The notes: generated by a model from the letters alone, not told the origin. A stretch of 6,649 bases of DNA from Oligoflexaceae bacterium (GCA_947474445.1 CANJJY010000258.1:1-6649), one strand, 5' to 3'; positions 1 through 6,547 are shown, counted from the first letter of the stretch. Made by a program: numbers and translations.

Positions 1-331
1 AGCTCGCGCTAATTTTCCTTATGCCGAGATACCGGGTGAAGCCCGTAACTACGGGGCCTGTGATTTTGAAGTAGCCAGTCAGCGGGTCGAACCCCGCCCG
101 CAGATCCGGGGCGATATTGCGCGCATCTATTTCTATATGGACGCAAAATATCCTGGGTTTGGCATCCTCGATGCAGCCACGGAAAAACTGTTTGAGCGTT
201 GGGACCTGGATGATCCTTTGGACCAAACGGAACTCGACCGACTGAAGGCCATCGAGCAGGTGCAGGGCAACAGCTTCTTTATCGGACGTCTCAGCTCACG
301 TTCAACAGTGCCGAGCAAGCGCTCCCTGTAG
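1..331 (+). CDS. Endonuclease I (EndA/NucM family), C-terminal part, truncated by the window edge
   Basis: The open frame beginning at base 2 has no start in the window and ends at the TAG at 329-331, giving about 109 C-terminal residues. It matches the C-terminal half of bacterial endonuclease I (Pfam Endonuclease_1). The segment GEARNYGACDFEV resembles the family's GExxxYGxC stretch, RGDIARIYFYM is the hallmark helix of the family, and VQGN near the end matches the usual QGNxNPF region. Family members are secreted or periplasmic, Mg-dependent nucleases that cut DNA, sometimes RNA, without sequence specificity. The signal peptide and the catalytic Glu-His region lie upstream of the window and cannot be checked. 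The C-terminus is slightly atypical: the usual NPF/NPY after QGN is SFF, followed by a short Ser/Arg-rich tail. The gene converges on the permease gene with only 20 bp between stops and no clear terminator. The family call is secure; activity is inferred. Confidence 0.88.
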   Translation, partial: ARANFPYAEIPGEARNYGACDFEVASQRVEPRPQIRGDIARIYFYMDAKYPGFGILDAATEKLFERWDLDDPLDQTELDRLKAIEQVQGNSFFIGRLSSRSTVPSKRSL

Positions 332-351
332 CGTCCCATAAAGAAAAGCGT

Positions 352-1464
352 TTAGTGAGCCGCCGCCCAGCTTCTGACTCGTGGAAGAATGACATCCTCG
401 AATAAAATTTTGAGGCAAGCCGCCACGGGAATGGCGAGTAGCAAACCGAGAATGCCACCAAAGGCCCCACCGATGAAGACGACGATCAAAACCGTAGGGA
501 CGCTCATATTCAACTGCCCGCTTTGAATCCACGGAGAGATCAGCCAAGCCTCTAAAAACTGGACGACTAGAAAAACGACACTGGGCCAAACGACGATGTC
601 GACGAGACTTGCACTGCCGCCCGTCGAGGCTATATCAAGGTATTTCAGGAGGATCGCCAATGGCCAAAAAATTCCCGAGGCATAAGGGATGATCGAGAGG
701 AAACCTGCGAAGATGCTGAGCAGAAACCAGTAGGGCACCGCGGTCAACCACCAGCCCACAGCAAACAAGCCCACCATGATCAAAGCGACGACCAGTCGTC
801 CACGAAAAAAGCTCGCCGTCGCTTGATCCATCTTCTGAACCACGCCTAAGATTTCGGAGCGATGCCGGAGTGGGATGTAATCACCTAAGAATCTGACCCA
901 ATCGTCAAAACCGCGGCTGAAAAAATAAAAATAAATCGGCACCAGGACGATGATGAGAGCCCAGGATGCAGCCTGGGTCAAAATGCGGCCGACGATGGAA
1001 AAGGTGCGGCTCGCACGCTCCATCAGCTGCCCGATAAATTCCTGCGGGTTTTGTATGCTATCGGTCCAGCGACTCATGCGCCGGTAGATTTCATCCATTT
1101 CAATGCCGTTCTTGTGCGCGAGCGTCGACAGATACTGGGGAAGTCTTTCCCGCAGCATATCGATCTGATCGCCGATGAGAGGGGCGAAGCCCAAGATGCA
1201 GCCCAACAGGACGAGCCCGGACACAAGCAGCAGAACCAAGGCGGTCAATGACCGCGACCATCCCCATCGATGCGCGGTCCAGTGTTGCAGGGGATTGACC
1301 AAATACGCGAATAGAAGAGCGATGAAGGCTGGAAAGAATACTTCCCACAGCTGATAGACGATCCAGACGAGACCGAGAGCGATCCCTATCCATACGCAGT
1401 CGCGGACCGCCCGGATTTGCCAGAGATGGGGACCGAGCCTTCCATTGCTTTGATCGTCTCGCAT
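352..1464 (-). CDS. AI-2E/PerM family membrane permease
   Basis: This 370-residue polytopic inner-membrane protein belongs to the AI-2E transporter family (YdiK/PerM/TqsA). Hydrophobic segments lie near residues 24-57 (two closely spaced), 72-97, 160-182, 222-243, 245-272, 287-311 and 322-352. A soluble stretch sits at about 98-158, between the third segment and the next, as is usual for this family. Family-typical motifs are FFRGRLVVALIM (219-230), IIPYASG (258-264) and the glycine-rich GGAFGGILGLLLAIPVAA (332-349) before the last helix. The length is normal. Known members export autoinducer-2 or act in Na+/H+ antiport, and the substrate here cannot be assigned. The ATG start is supported by AAGGA at 1470-1474 (minus strand), five bases upstream. 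The gene diverges from the hydrolase lipoprotein gene at 1705. Nothing in the sequence suggests it is broken. Confidence 0.92.
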   Translation of the reverse strand: MRDDQSNGRLGPHLWQIRAVRDCVWIGIALGLVWIVYQLWEVFFPAFIALLFAYLVNPLQHWTAHRWGWSRSLTALVLLLVSGLVLLGCILGFAPLIGDQIDMLRERLPQYLSTLAHKNGIEMDEIYRRMSRWTDSIQNPQEFIGQLMERASRTFSIVGRILTQAASWALIIVLVPIYFYFFSRGFDDWVRFLGDYIPLRHRSEILGVVQKMDQATASFFRGRLVVALIMVGLFAVGWWLTAVPYWFLLSIFAGFLSIIPYASGIFWPLAILLKYLDIASTGGSASLVDIVVWPSVVFLVVQFLEAWLISPWIQSGQLNMSVPTVLIVVFIGGAFGGILGLLLAIPVAACLKILFEDVILPRVRSWAAAH

Positions 1465-1669
1465 AAAAGTCCTTTTTTCCGTTAGAGATCGCTCTTTATG
1501 GCTCTTACTGGATATAGGCGCGAATGAAAAGTCGAATGAAAGCGGGAGGGACGGGCGGAATACTTTTCGCTTATGGGTATTTTTTGCAGTACTTAAAAAA
1601 AAGCCGTTCCATGGCTCGACTTAGAGAGGGGACGCGGCGGGAATAATCTGCCTTGCTGGCGGAGTGCGT

Positions 1670-1675
1670 TATACT
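1670..1675 (+). promoter_or_regulatory. Candidate -10 box for the hydrolase lipoprotein gene
   Basis: TATACT matches five of six bases of the sigma-70 -10 consensus. It would place transcription start about 25 bases before the ATG at 1705, with the strong ribosome-binding site inside the leader. No good -35 hexamer is found 16-18 bp upstream, so this rests on the -10 box and its position alone. Confidence 0.3.
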
Positions 1676-1692
1676 AAAGAATAACCAGCTGG

Positions 1693-1700
1693 AAGGAGGT
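1693..1700 (+). promoter_or_regulatory. Very strong Shine-Dalgarno for the hydrolase lipoprotein
   Basis: AAGGAGGT is complementary over eight bases to the anti-Shine-Dalgarno end of 16S rRNA, with only four bases before the ATG at 1705, which fixes that start. The core is flanked by a short inverted repeat, TGGAA at 1690-1694 and TTCCA at 1701-1705. This could hold GGAGGT in a six-base loop, although a 5-bp stem is weak. Confidence 0.75.
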
Positions 1701-1704
1701 TTCC

Positions 1705-3285
1705 ATGCAACGTCTCTTGTTCTCCCTTCCCTCACTGATGGTCGTCTTGCTCATCAGCTCCTGTGGAGGTGACAAAAAGCATTCTAAGCCTTCGGCCCCC
1801 CGGTACGGACCCTTGGCCCAAACGTTTAGCAACGCCGCACAAGCCCATCAAATTCCTATGAACATTCTCTTGGCTGTGGCCTACAAAGAATCGGGATTGA
1901 ATGCCGAACCGAGTCGCGTCGCCTATGAAGGAGGACAAGGAGGCGGCAGTGCGATGCAAGGCCCGTCGATGGCTCAGACCTTGGTAGGTGTCTCCTTTCG
2001 CTCCCTGGGCCTGACCGAGAGCGCGGCAAATGATCCTGAGGCTCAACTTAATGCCTACGGAGCCTGGGTCCAAGAAAAACTAAAGCAACAACATATTCAG
2101 TTGTCGCCCTCCATCCGAAAAAACGATGATATATATGACTGGATCTGGCAGTTAGCGCGGCTCCATCACCCAGAGGTCATGGCCTCCAAGAATGTGCCTA
2201 TCCTCTTTGCTCGCGAGATGATGCAGATCCTCAACAAGGGCTTTCTCTGGCAAGATGCGGCGACGCGCGAACGCATCGAATTGCTTCCCCTTACGCCCAA
2301 ACTCGAAACCACGAGCTTTTCTGCACCAGTTCAGGCCAACCTGAGACTCGATACACGGACCAGCGAGTTGTTTTTTGTCGACTATCTGCAACTGACTTAC
2401 GCTCAAGAATCCGAGGTCATCAACCATCCTCGCCGCATCATCGTCACCCACTGCCCTTTCTCCCTCTCGACCTGTCTCGGGACGGAAGATCAAAACATGG
2501 TCTCGATGCAAGCTCATTACGTGATTCCGTCGAATCAGGGAGTCTTAGAAAAGCCGATCAAGGTTCTGCAGCATAAGTCGCCTGTTTCTTTGACTCGTAC
2601 CACCGGTGAACTGGAAACCATAACCGATGCTATCGTCATCATGTTAGTCGGCAATTCAGGTCGATTCATTGAAGGCAAACGAGAGCAAAGCGATCCGAGC
2701 TGGTATAGCAAAGAACAGCTGATGAACATGGGCAAGGTCATCGCGGGCGTGTGCCAGATGCTGAGCCGCGAGGAAGCAGGGGTCGACTATCAGCGTTGCC
2801 GCACGGAGAACGTCAGCTTTCAGTCGACTCCGTTCGATGGTTCCTTTCACTTTGGCGATATCCCCGACTTTGATCCCTCGATTTTCTGGAGTTTTGTTCA
2901 GAATCCAGAAGGTCTGGATGGAGATGTTGATATTCAGCTTCCCGCCAATCAAAAGCTCTTCGCATCCGGCAGTCCGGTTCCCTTCAAGCTGGGCTTCATC
3001 ACGGGTACGGCCAAACTCGAGGTGGAATTACTCGAGCGCTGCCCGACTGGCAAAACGGTCTGGTCGACCTTGCAAACTCACTATGTACGCAATATTGGAA
3101 CAAAAAACATCGAGGTCACCCTCTTCGATCAAGGGCCCAACAGCAATGGTCAACATTTTATCCGCGTCTTGGCCTTTGACCCCCAAGGTAAACTTTTGGG
3201 ATGGGCTGTGCAGGATTTTTTCTTAAAGGATTTCGACAAGGAAGGGGTTCCGGGTCCGAGCCTCGCTCGCTGCTCAGCTGGATAG
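1705..3285 (+). CDS. Lipoprotein peptidoglycan hydrolase: SLT/lysozyme-like domain plus Amidase_2/PGRP-like domain
   Basis: This 526-residue lipoprotein has a short hydrophobic signal and lipobox ISSC, with the lipidated Cys at 20. Residues about 36-185 look like a lytic transglycosylase/lysozyme fold: LLAVAYKESGLNAEPS gives the usual ES signature (candidate catalytic Glu62), followed by a Gly-rich turn and SAMQ (82-85), in place of the GLMQ of SLT enzymes. Residues about 240-400 follow the Amidase_2/PGRP/T7-lysozyme layout. They contain RRIIVTHC (His249, first zinc ligand position), AHYVI (270-274), IVIMLVG (310-316), a helix at about 335-354, then HFGDIPDFDP (382-391) and an FW pair, giving His382 and Asp390 as candidate remaining zinc ligands. 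Cys250 and Cys257 sit where PGRPs carry a disulfide. Residues about 405-510 are beta-rich and unassigned. By family knowledge the two domains would cut glycan strands and the MurNAc-L-Ala bond. This assignment is from motif reading, and the amidase part is divergent. Confidence 0.65.
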   Translation: MQRLLFSLPSLMVVLLISSCGGDKKHSKPSAPRYGPLAQTFSNAAQAHQIPMNILLAVAYKESGLNAEPSRVAYEGGQGGGSAMQGPSMAQTLVGVSFRSLGLTESAANDPEAQLNAYGAWVQEKLKQQHIQLSPSIRKNDDIYDWIWQLARLHHPEVMASKNVPILFAREMMQILNKGFLWQDAATRERIELLPLTPKLETTSFSAPVQANLRLDTRTSELFFVDYLQLTYAQESEVINHPRRIIVTHCPFSLSTCLGTEDQNMVSMQAHYVIPSNQGVLEKPIKVLQHKSPVSLTRTTGELETITDAIVIMLVGNSGRFIEGKREQSDPSWYSKEQLMNMGKVIAGVCQMLSREEAGVDYQRCRTENVSFQSTPFDGSFHFGDIPDFDPSIFWSFVQNPEGLDGDVDIQLPANQKLFASGSPVPFKLGFITGTAKLEVELLERCPTGKTVWSTLQTHYVRNIGTKNIEVTLFDQGPNSNGQHFIRVLAFDPQGKLLGWAVQDFFLKDFDKEGVPGPSLARCSAG

Positions 3286-3287
3286 GT

Positions 3288-3632
3288 TTAGGGCCAGAGG
3301 AGATACTTGTTATTGATGGGTAGGTCGATGGGCTCAATGCCATCCCTAGCCCCTCGCATCTCTTCGAGGTTCACATCGTAATAATCGGCGAAGGTGCTTA
3401 CCCCATCGTCGTTGATCAACTGTAAGACGTTAGGCTGCCGCGGGTTGATGCTTTTCACTGTGAATTCATCGCCCGCTTTGAAATCCGCATTCTTGCCCCG
3501 ATTCAAAGATACAATATCATCGGGAACAGCATCATGAAGCTTAGGCGGAGGTACCCGCCTGAGAGTCTTCTTTTCGCCGTCTTTGTAATAAGTCACGGTG
3601 TAAGGAGCTCGATTGAACCGCACTTCGCTCAT
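3288..3632 (-). CDS. Conserved-looking hypothetical protein, 114 aa
   Basis: I do not recognise the family. The protein is soluble and charged, with no signal peptide or membrane segment, so a cytoplasmic location is likely. After an N-terminal strand-rich part (residues 1-30, ending RRVPPPK) comes a segment, about 38-90, with alternating hydrophobic residues and turns: DDIVSLNRG, AGDEFTVKSI, NVLQLINDDGVSTF and DYYDVNLEEM. It reads like a small SH3/KOW-type beta barrel, which is inference only. The tail NKYLLWP ends exactly at the stop and may be functional. The ATG is supported by GAGG at 3639-3642 (minus strand) with a six-base spacer, but this site lies within a hairpin. The gene converges on the hydrolase lipoprotein gene with 2 bp between stops. 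It is 120 bp downstream of the 78-aa gene on the same strand and could be co-transcribed with it. Confidence 0.75.
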   Translation of the reverse strand: MSEVRFNRAPYTVTYYKDGEKKTLRRVPPPKLHDAVPDDIVSLNRGKNADFKAGDEFTVKSINPRQPNVLQLINDDGVSTFADYYDVNLEEMRGARDGIEPIDLPINNKYLLWP

Positions 3633-3638
3633 CTATAA

Positions 3639-3666
3639 CCTCAAAGCTGTACCCGCACAGTTGAGG
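3639..3666 (-). promoter_or_regulatory. Hairpin enclosing the ribosome-binding site of the 114-aa gene
   Basis: Read on the minus strand, CCTCAA-CTGT pairs with ACAG-(CT bulge)-TTGAGG around the six-base loop GCGGGT. This gives ten base pairs with one 2-nt bulge. The 3' arm contains the Shine-Dalgarno GAGG, ending six bases before the ATG at 3632, so the 5' arm CCTC acts as an anti-Shine-Dalgarno. It could reduce translation initiation or respond to a factor. It has no following U-run, so it is not a typical terminator. The pairing is seen directly; the regulatory role is inferred. Confidence 0.5.
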
Positions 3667-3752
3667 TATCGGCTTCTGAGGTCTGCTGCGTTCTTACTTT
3701 GCAGAAAGGATCATGAGCGTTTTGTTACTTTAGTCACGATACGCTCGATTAC

Positions 3753-3989
3753 TTAGATGATTTCTCGGCCAGCGATGTATCCCGTACTGCGCGTGTTACA
3801 GCCGCAGGTTCGATTTCCTGCGGACTCAAAAAGGGCGCCGCAAGAGATACAGGTACGAATCTTGATCTTGATAGGAGAGAGATTAGCCAATCGACGTGCA
3901 TGGTTCTTCAACTCAATATCCTTGACCACCGAGGGAGGAAGGCGCTTGATCTTGTTAGATTGGAATTCCTTCTCGATTTCTTGCGTCAT
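3753..3989 (-). CDS. Small CxxC...CxC putative zinc-knuckle protein, 78 aa
   Basis: This is a small basic protein of unrecognised family. The N-terminal two thirds are probably helical and charged (MTQEIEKEFQSNKIKRLPPS, then KNHARRLANL). The C-terminal part carries CISCGALFESAGNRTCGC (Cys47, Cys50, Cys62, Cys64), which resembles the treble-clef or ribbon pattern CxxCGxxFxSxGxRxCxxC of many small bacterial zinc proteins, except that the last pair is CxC. Such proteins often bind nucleic acid; no target can be named. I prefer the ATG at 3989: AAGGGG on the minus strand (3999-4004) lies nine bases upstream. A TTG at 3995 would add two residues but leave only three bases to that site. The gene is divergent from the 796-residue lipoprotein gene and precedes the 114-aa gene on the same strand. 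Confidence 0.68.
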   Translation of the reverse strand: MTQEIEKEFQSNKIKRLPPSVVKDIELKNHARRLANLSPIKIKIRTCISCGALFESAGNRTCGCNTRSTGYIAGREII

Positions 3990-4054
3990 TAGCAAGTGCC
4001 CCTTTATACTGAATTCACACTAAAACCATGAGCGCGACAACTGAGACATAGCCT

Positions 4055-4071
4055 GCAGAATATCGCAGAAT
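4055..4071. repeat. Short direct repeat GCAGAAT, 10-bp period, upstream of the 796-aa lipoprotein
   Basis: GCAGAAT occurs at 4055-4061 and again at 4065-4071, one helical turn apart, in the 117-bp divergent spacer between the 78-aa gene and the lipoprotein gene. Spacing and location would fit tandem regulator sites, but seven-base repeats can arise by chance. Confidence 0.25.
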
Positions 4072-4106
4072 CATTAGAAAATGTCAAGCAAAACGAAGAA
4101 AATACA

Positions 4107-6497
4107 ATGAATCGAAGGCGCGCGCTATGTAAAAATCATTCTTGGCTTGTCACCGTGGCTCTAAGCCTTGGCCTGTCGGCTTGTGCGAGCCCAGAATCTT
4201 TTCAGGCCAAGGCCGTCGCTAACTTCGAAGGGAATCCATCCTCTCGCCCCAAGCAGAATGCCAGTCTCATCACTGAGGAACACCTTCAAAAGTTTCCGCA
4301 CCTTCGCCCGCATGATGGTCAAATTCTCTTAGCTCAGGAGACCCTTCAGGCCATCGTTCCTGGTATGCCTTTTCTTCCCGAAATCAGTCTTCAGTATGCC
4401 CTTGTGTCACACATCTATCGGCTTCAAGGACGGAATTGGCAGACCTCGCCCTGGCTTCCTCTCCCAGAAATAAGTCTCAAAAGTGAAGATGGCCGGAGTC
4501 TAAAACTCGTCGGACGTGATCTGGAACAAGGTCCTGAAGGCATGGGAGTCGTGTCAATATTTCGCAGTTCGACCGCACCTACTCTCGAAGCGCGCGTGTC
4601 CCTCCACTTTGTACCAGAAACGAACATCGTAGAAGTAGCCGTTCAAAGTGTCGGAGGTCAAGCCCTTGAATGGGAACTGCACCTCAGTCGCGGCATCGGT
4701 GAGGAATGGGCGATACCCTTCGAGGGGGAGACGATAGCCGGCATGACGATCGCGCTCCTTCCCGATCTTTTCAGTCTTGTGTCGAGCGTTCCGCTCACCA
4801 GAACCACCACGCGCTCGGAAATCCAGCTAAAAACCCTTAAGCCCAACGCTCAGTCAGCTTTTTACCTTCTGTTAGACAAGCCGGCCTTTCAAGTTCAAGC
4901 GCAATTAGTCGCGCAGGCGATCAGCTGTTACGCTCTCGACGACAAGGCTCAATCCATCAACTGCCTCGGCAAGGCATGGAATCCGACTTCGGTTTGGAAT
5001 ATATCACAGGCAAACAAGACGCGAGCGCGCGGCGAAAAAAAACTCATGAGGCCTTTGTACCTTCACACCAGCGAGGGCTCTTTTCGCAGTCTCATCCCTA
5101 TCCATGAGGGTGAACAGATCAAGATTGGACTTTCGACGCTGGAAACTTTGGAACTCTTCTATCCCGATGCCGAGGGCGCCCTGCAGCATAACAAGCCCGA
5201 AGGCCCGGTGCAAAGACTCGAATTGCCTGAAATTCAGCGCGGCACTTTGCAGATCGACTTAAAACCGCCTGAAACGAGTTTCATCGAAATCAGGGATGCC
5301 GTGCACAAAGATGGCTTTTCTCTCCAATCTTGGTTGGGTCTCAGACCCCTTCAACAGATTTCTCCGCATGCACTCCTGCAAAAGACCTGGCCCTTCTTCG
5401 CGCCGATTCCTGCTGGAGATTACCAGGTCCAGGTCTTCAACGGAACCCGCATTCTCTGTCAGCAGAACATCGCCATTCGATCGGGCAAAAAGGTGCAAAT
5501 TTCCTGTCTTCTCGAAGGCAACGAGCCAGATCTCTCGCCCCGCGTTCACTTGAGTCTCGACGCTAATCGGCACTCCAAGGAGTTGATAGCCGCGGCGAGA
5601 CTTCAGGTCTCCGGCCGTTCACTCCGAGCGGGCAGTGGAGATACCTCAGTTCGTGAGACAGAGATGAACCTAAAAGAAATGCCAATCATCGAGGTCGCTG
5701 ACTCCAAGCTCGGCCTGAGTCTCAAAGCATTTCCAGCCGATGAATCGATACGCTCGGCATGGAACGCCGCTCTTTCCCAAAGTGGCAGCAGTGGACATCG
5801 ATTTCACGATTTCCTAAAATTCGCCCGATCTCCCACGCATCCCCTGCAAGTCATCCTCGAATGTCCTCCACCTGGATTTCCCCCAGAGGAATACGCGTGG
5901 AACGTCTTGACCTTCGACGTGGACTATCTCGAAATCTTCGGCTGCCAGCAGCCCGAGCAGACCCAAGAACTGTTTAGCCTCGCTCAGCGCCTGCAGCAAA
6001 AGAGTCGAAAACCCGTTCAATTTATGGCCGCCTCTCCCTATCGTTCTCTCTTTCCCCTGCACGGGCAGATTCCAGCACTGTATGTGCCGGCTCTCAACGC
6101 CAGAGATAATCCACCGACGATCACAGACTTAGCCCAGATTCTCAAGCGAGGCGCCTATACCTTAGGGCTCCGCAGTGAAATAGAGTTGCCTGCTCCGTCC
6201 CAAGCAGGCACCGTCGCCGTTGAAGACGGTGTCATCCACATAAAAATTCGCAGCTATGACCTCAAGCGTCTGCCCGGGCTTTTGCGCATCCACGATGAAT
6301 TTGAAATGCTCACCGAATGGCCCATTCCATCCGGTACCGAAACAAGCTTCGACTTCAAAGTGCCATTCAAGCGTCAAGCGCGCAGCCATTGGCTGCGCAT
6401 CGAACTCTTGGGCCAGGATTTTAAGGCAGACGAAGGAGCCCCACCGTTTTTCATGCTAGCCACGACCAATTTTTTGCGCTTAGATGAAACCCCTTAG
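4107..6497 (+). CDS. Large lipoprotein with degenerate CehA/PHP-like C-terminal domain
   Basis: This 796-residue protein has a basic N-terminus (RRR), a hydrophobic core and lipobox LSAC, with the lipidated Cys at 26. Ala at +2 is consistent with outer-membrane sorting. Residues about 75-370 are beta-rich and unassigned. Residues about 377-470 resemble a carboxypeptidase-regulatory/PEGA-type sandwich: PAGDYQVQVFNG, then NIAIRSGKKVQISCLL. Residues about 478-796 follow the order of CehA/McbA-type PHP metallohydrolases. QVILECPPPG (581-590) falls where vxvnHPr is usual, LTFDVDYLEIFG (601-612) matches the fdfDxxEvxNg segment, and FMAASPYRS (639-647) replaces ggSDSH. ALYVPAL and then LAQILKRGAYTLG follow the usual order, ending in a beta region. 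The metal-binding His and Asp of the family appear replaced, suggesting a non-catalytic domain. No SD better than GAAGA is visible before the ATG. The homology is remote and read by eye. Confidence 0.72.
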   Translation: MNRRRALCKNHSWLVTVALSLGLSACASPESFQAKAVANFEGNPSSRPKQNASLITEEHLQKFPHLRPHDGQILLAQETLQAIVPGMPFLPEISLQYALVSHIYRLQGRNWQTSPWLPLPEISLKSEDGRSLKLVGRDLEQGPEGMGVVSIFRSSTAPTLEARVSLHFVPETNIVEVAVQSVGGQALEWELHLSRGIGEEWAIPFEGETIAGMTIALLPDLFSLVSSVPLTRTTTRSEIQLKTLKPNAQSAFYLLLDKPAFQVQAQLVAQAISCYALDDKAQSINCLGKAWNPTSVWNISQANKTRARGEKKLMRPLYLHTSEGSFRSLIPIHEGEQIKIGLSTLETLELFYPDAEGALQHNKPEGPVQRLELPEIQRGTLQIDLKPPETSFIEIRDAVHKDGFSLQSWLGLRPLQQISPHALLQKTWPFFAPIPAGDYQVQVFNGTRILCQQNIAIRSGKKVQISCLLEGNEPDLSPRVHLSLDANRHSKELIAAARLQVSGRSLRAGSGDTSVRETEMNLKEMPIIEVADSKLGLSLKAFPADESIRSAWNAALSQSGSSGHRFHDFLKFARSPTHPLQVILECPPPGFPPEEYAWNVLTFDVDYLEIFGCQQPEQTQELFSLAQRLQQKSRKPVQFMAASPYRSLFPLHGQIPALYVPALNARDNPPTITDLAQILKRGAYTLGLRSEIELPAPSQAGTVAVEDGVIHIKIRSYDLKRLPGLLRIHDEFEMLTEWPIPSGTETSFDFKVPFKRQARSHWLRIELLGQDFKADEGAPPFFMLATTNFLRLDETP

Positions 6498-6547
6498 AAA
6501 CGGGAAATATAGGGTCAGGGAGAGCCAACTTAAAAGATAGGTGATTC
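6498..6547. other. Short gap between lipoprotein and hpt genes
   Basis: This 50-bp same-strand gap holds no hairpin followed by a U-run and no convincing promoter, so read-through from the lipoprotein gene into hpt is possible. TAGGTG at 6537-6542 is a modest ribosome-binding site for the ATG at 6548. Confidence 0.4.

Larger units (their letters stand above)
1465..1704. other. Divergent intergenic spacer, AT-rich core
   Basis: This 240-bp non-coding spacer separates the start codons of the permease (-) and the hydrolase lipoprotein (+). Any promoters for the two genes are expected here. It contains an AT-rich block at about 1579-1602 (a T6 run, an AGTACT palindrome and an A8 run) that could act as an UP-like or regulator-binding region. 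I see no sigma-70 promoter with both boxes well matched on either strand, and no structured RNA. Confidence 0.4.

Noticed and set aside
1051..1251. 66-aa plus-strand frame opposite the permease
   Set aside because: It is antisense to a confident membrane protein, with no independent support.
1595..1616. Minus-strand AGCC/GGCT hairpin followed by eight Ts, resembling an intrinsic terminator
   Set aside because: The stem is only four base pairs (five with a G-U) with a seven-base loop, and no minus-strand gene ends just upstream of it. More likely it is part of the AT-rich promoter region.
1732..2073. 113-aa antisense frame within the hydrolase gene
   Set aside because: It has no family resemblance and overlaps the SLT-like domain, whose motifs are clear on the plus strand.
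3716..3746. GAGCGT...ACGCTC inverted repeat after the 78-aa gene as a terminator
   Set aside because: The six-base arms are separated by 19 bases and no T-run follows on the minus strand, so an intrinsic terminator is not supported.
3288..3995. The two small minus-strand genes as a toxin-antitoxin pair
   Set aside because: They are separated by 120 bp, are not translationally coupled by overlap, and neither resembles a known toxin or antitoxin family.
4003..4008. TATAAA on the minus strand as a -10 box for the 78-aa gene
   Set aside because: Transcription from it would start after or within the AAGGGG ribosome-binding site, giving a leader without a Shine-Dalgarno, and no -35 box is present at the right distance.
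5296..5566. Open frames on both strands inside the 796-aa lipoprotein gene
   Set aside because: They lack recognisable domains and ribosome-binding sites and lie wholly inside a well-supported coding region; they are frame shadows.
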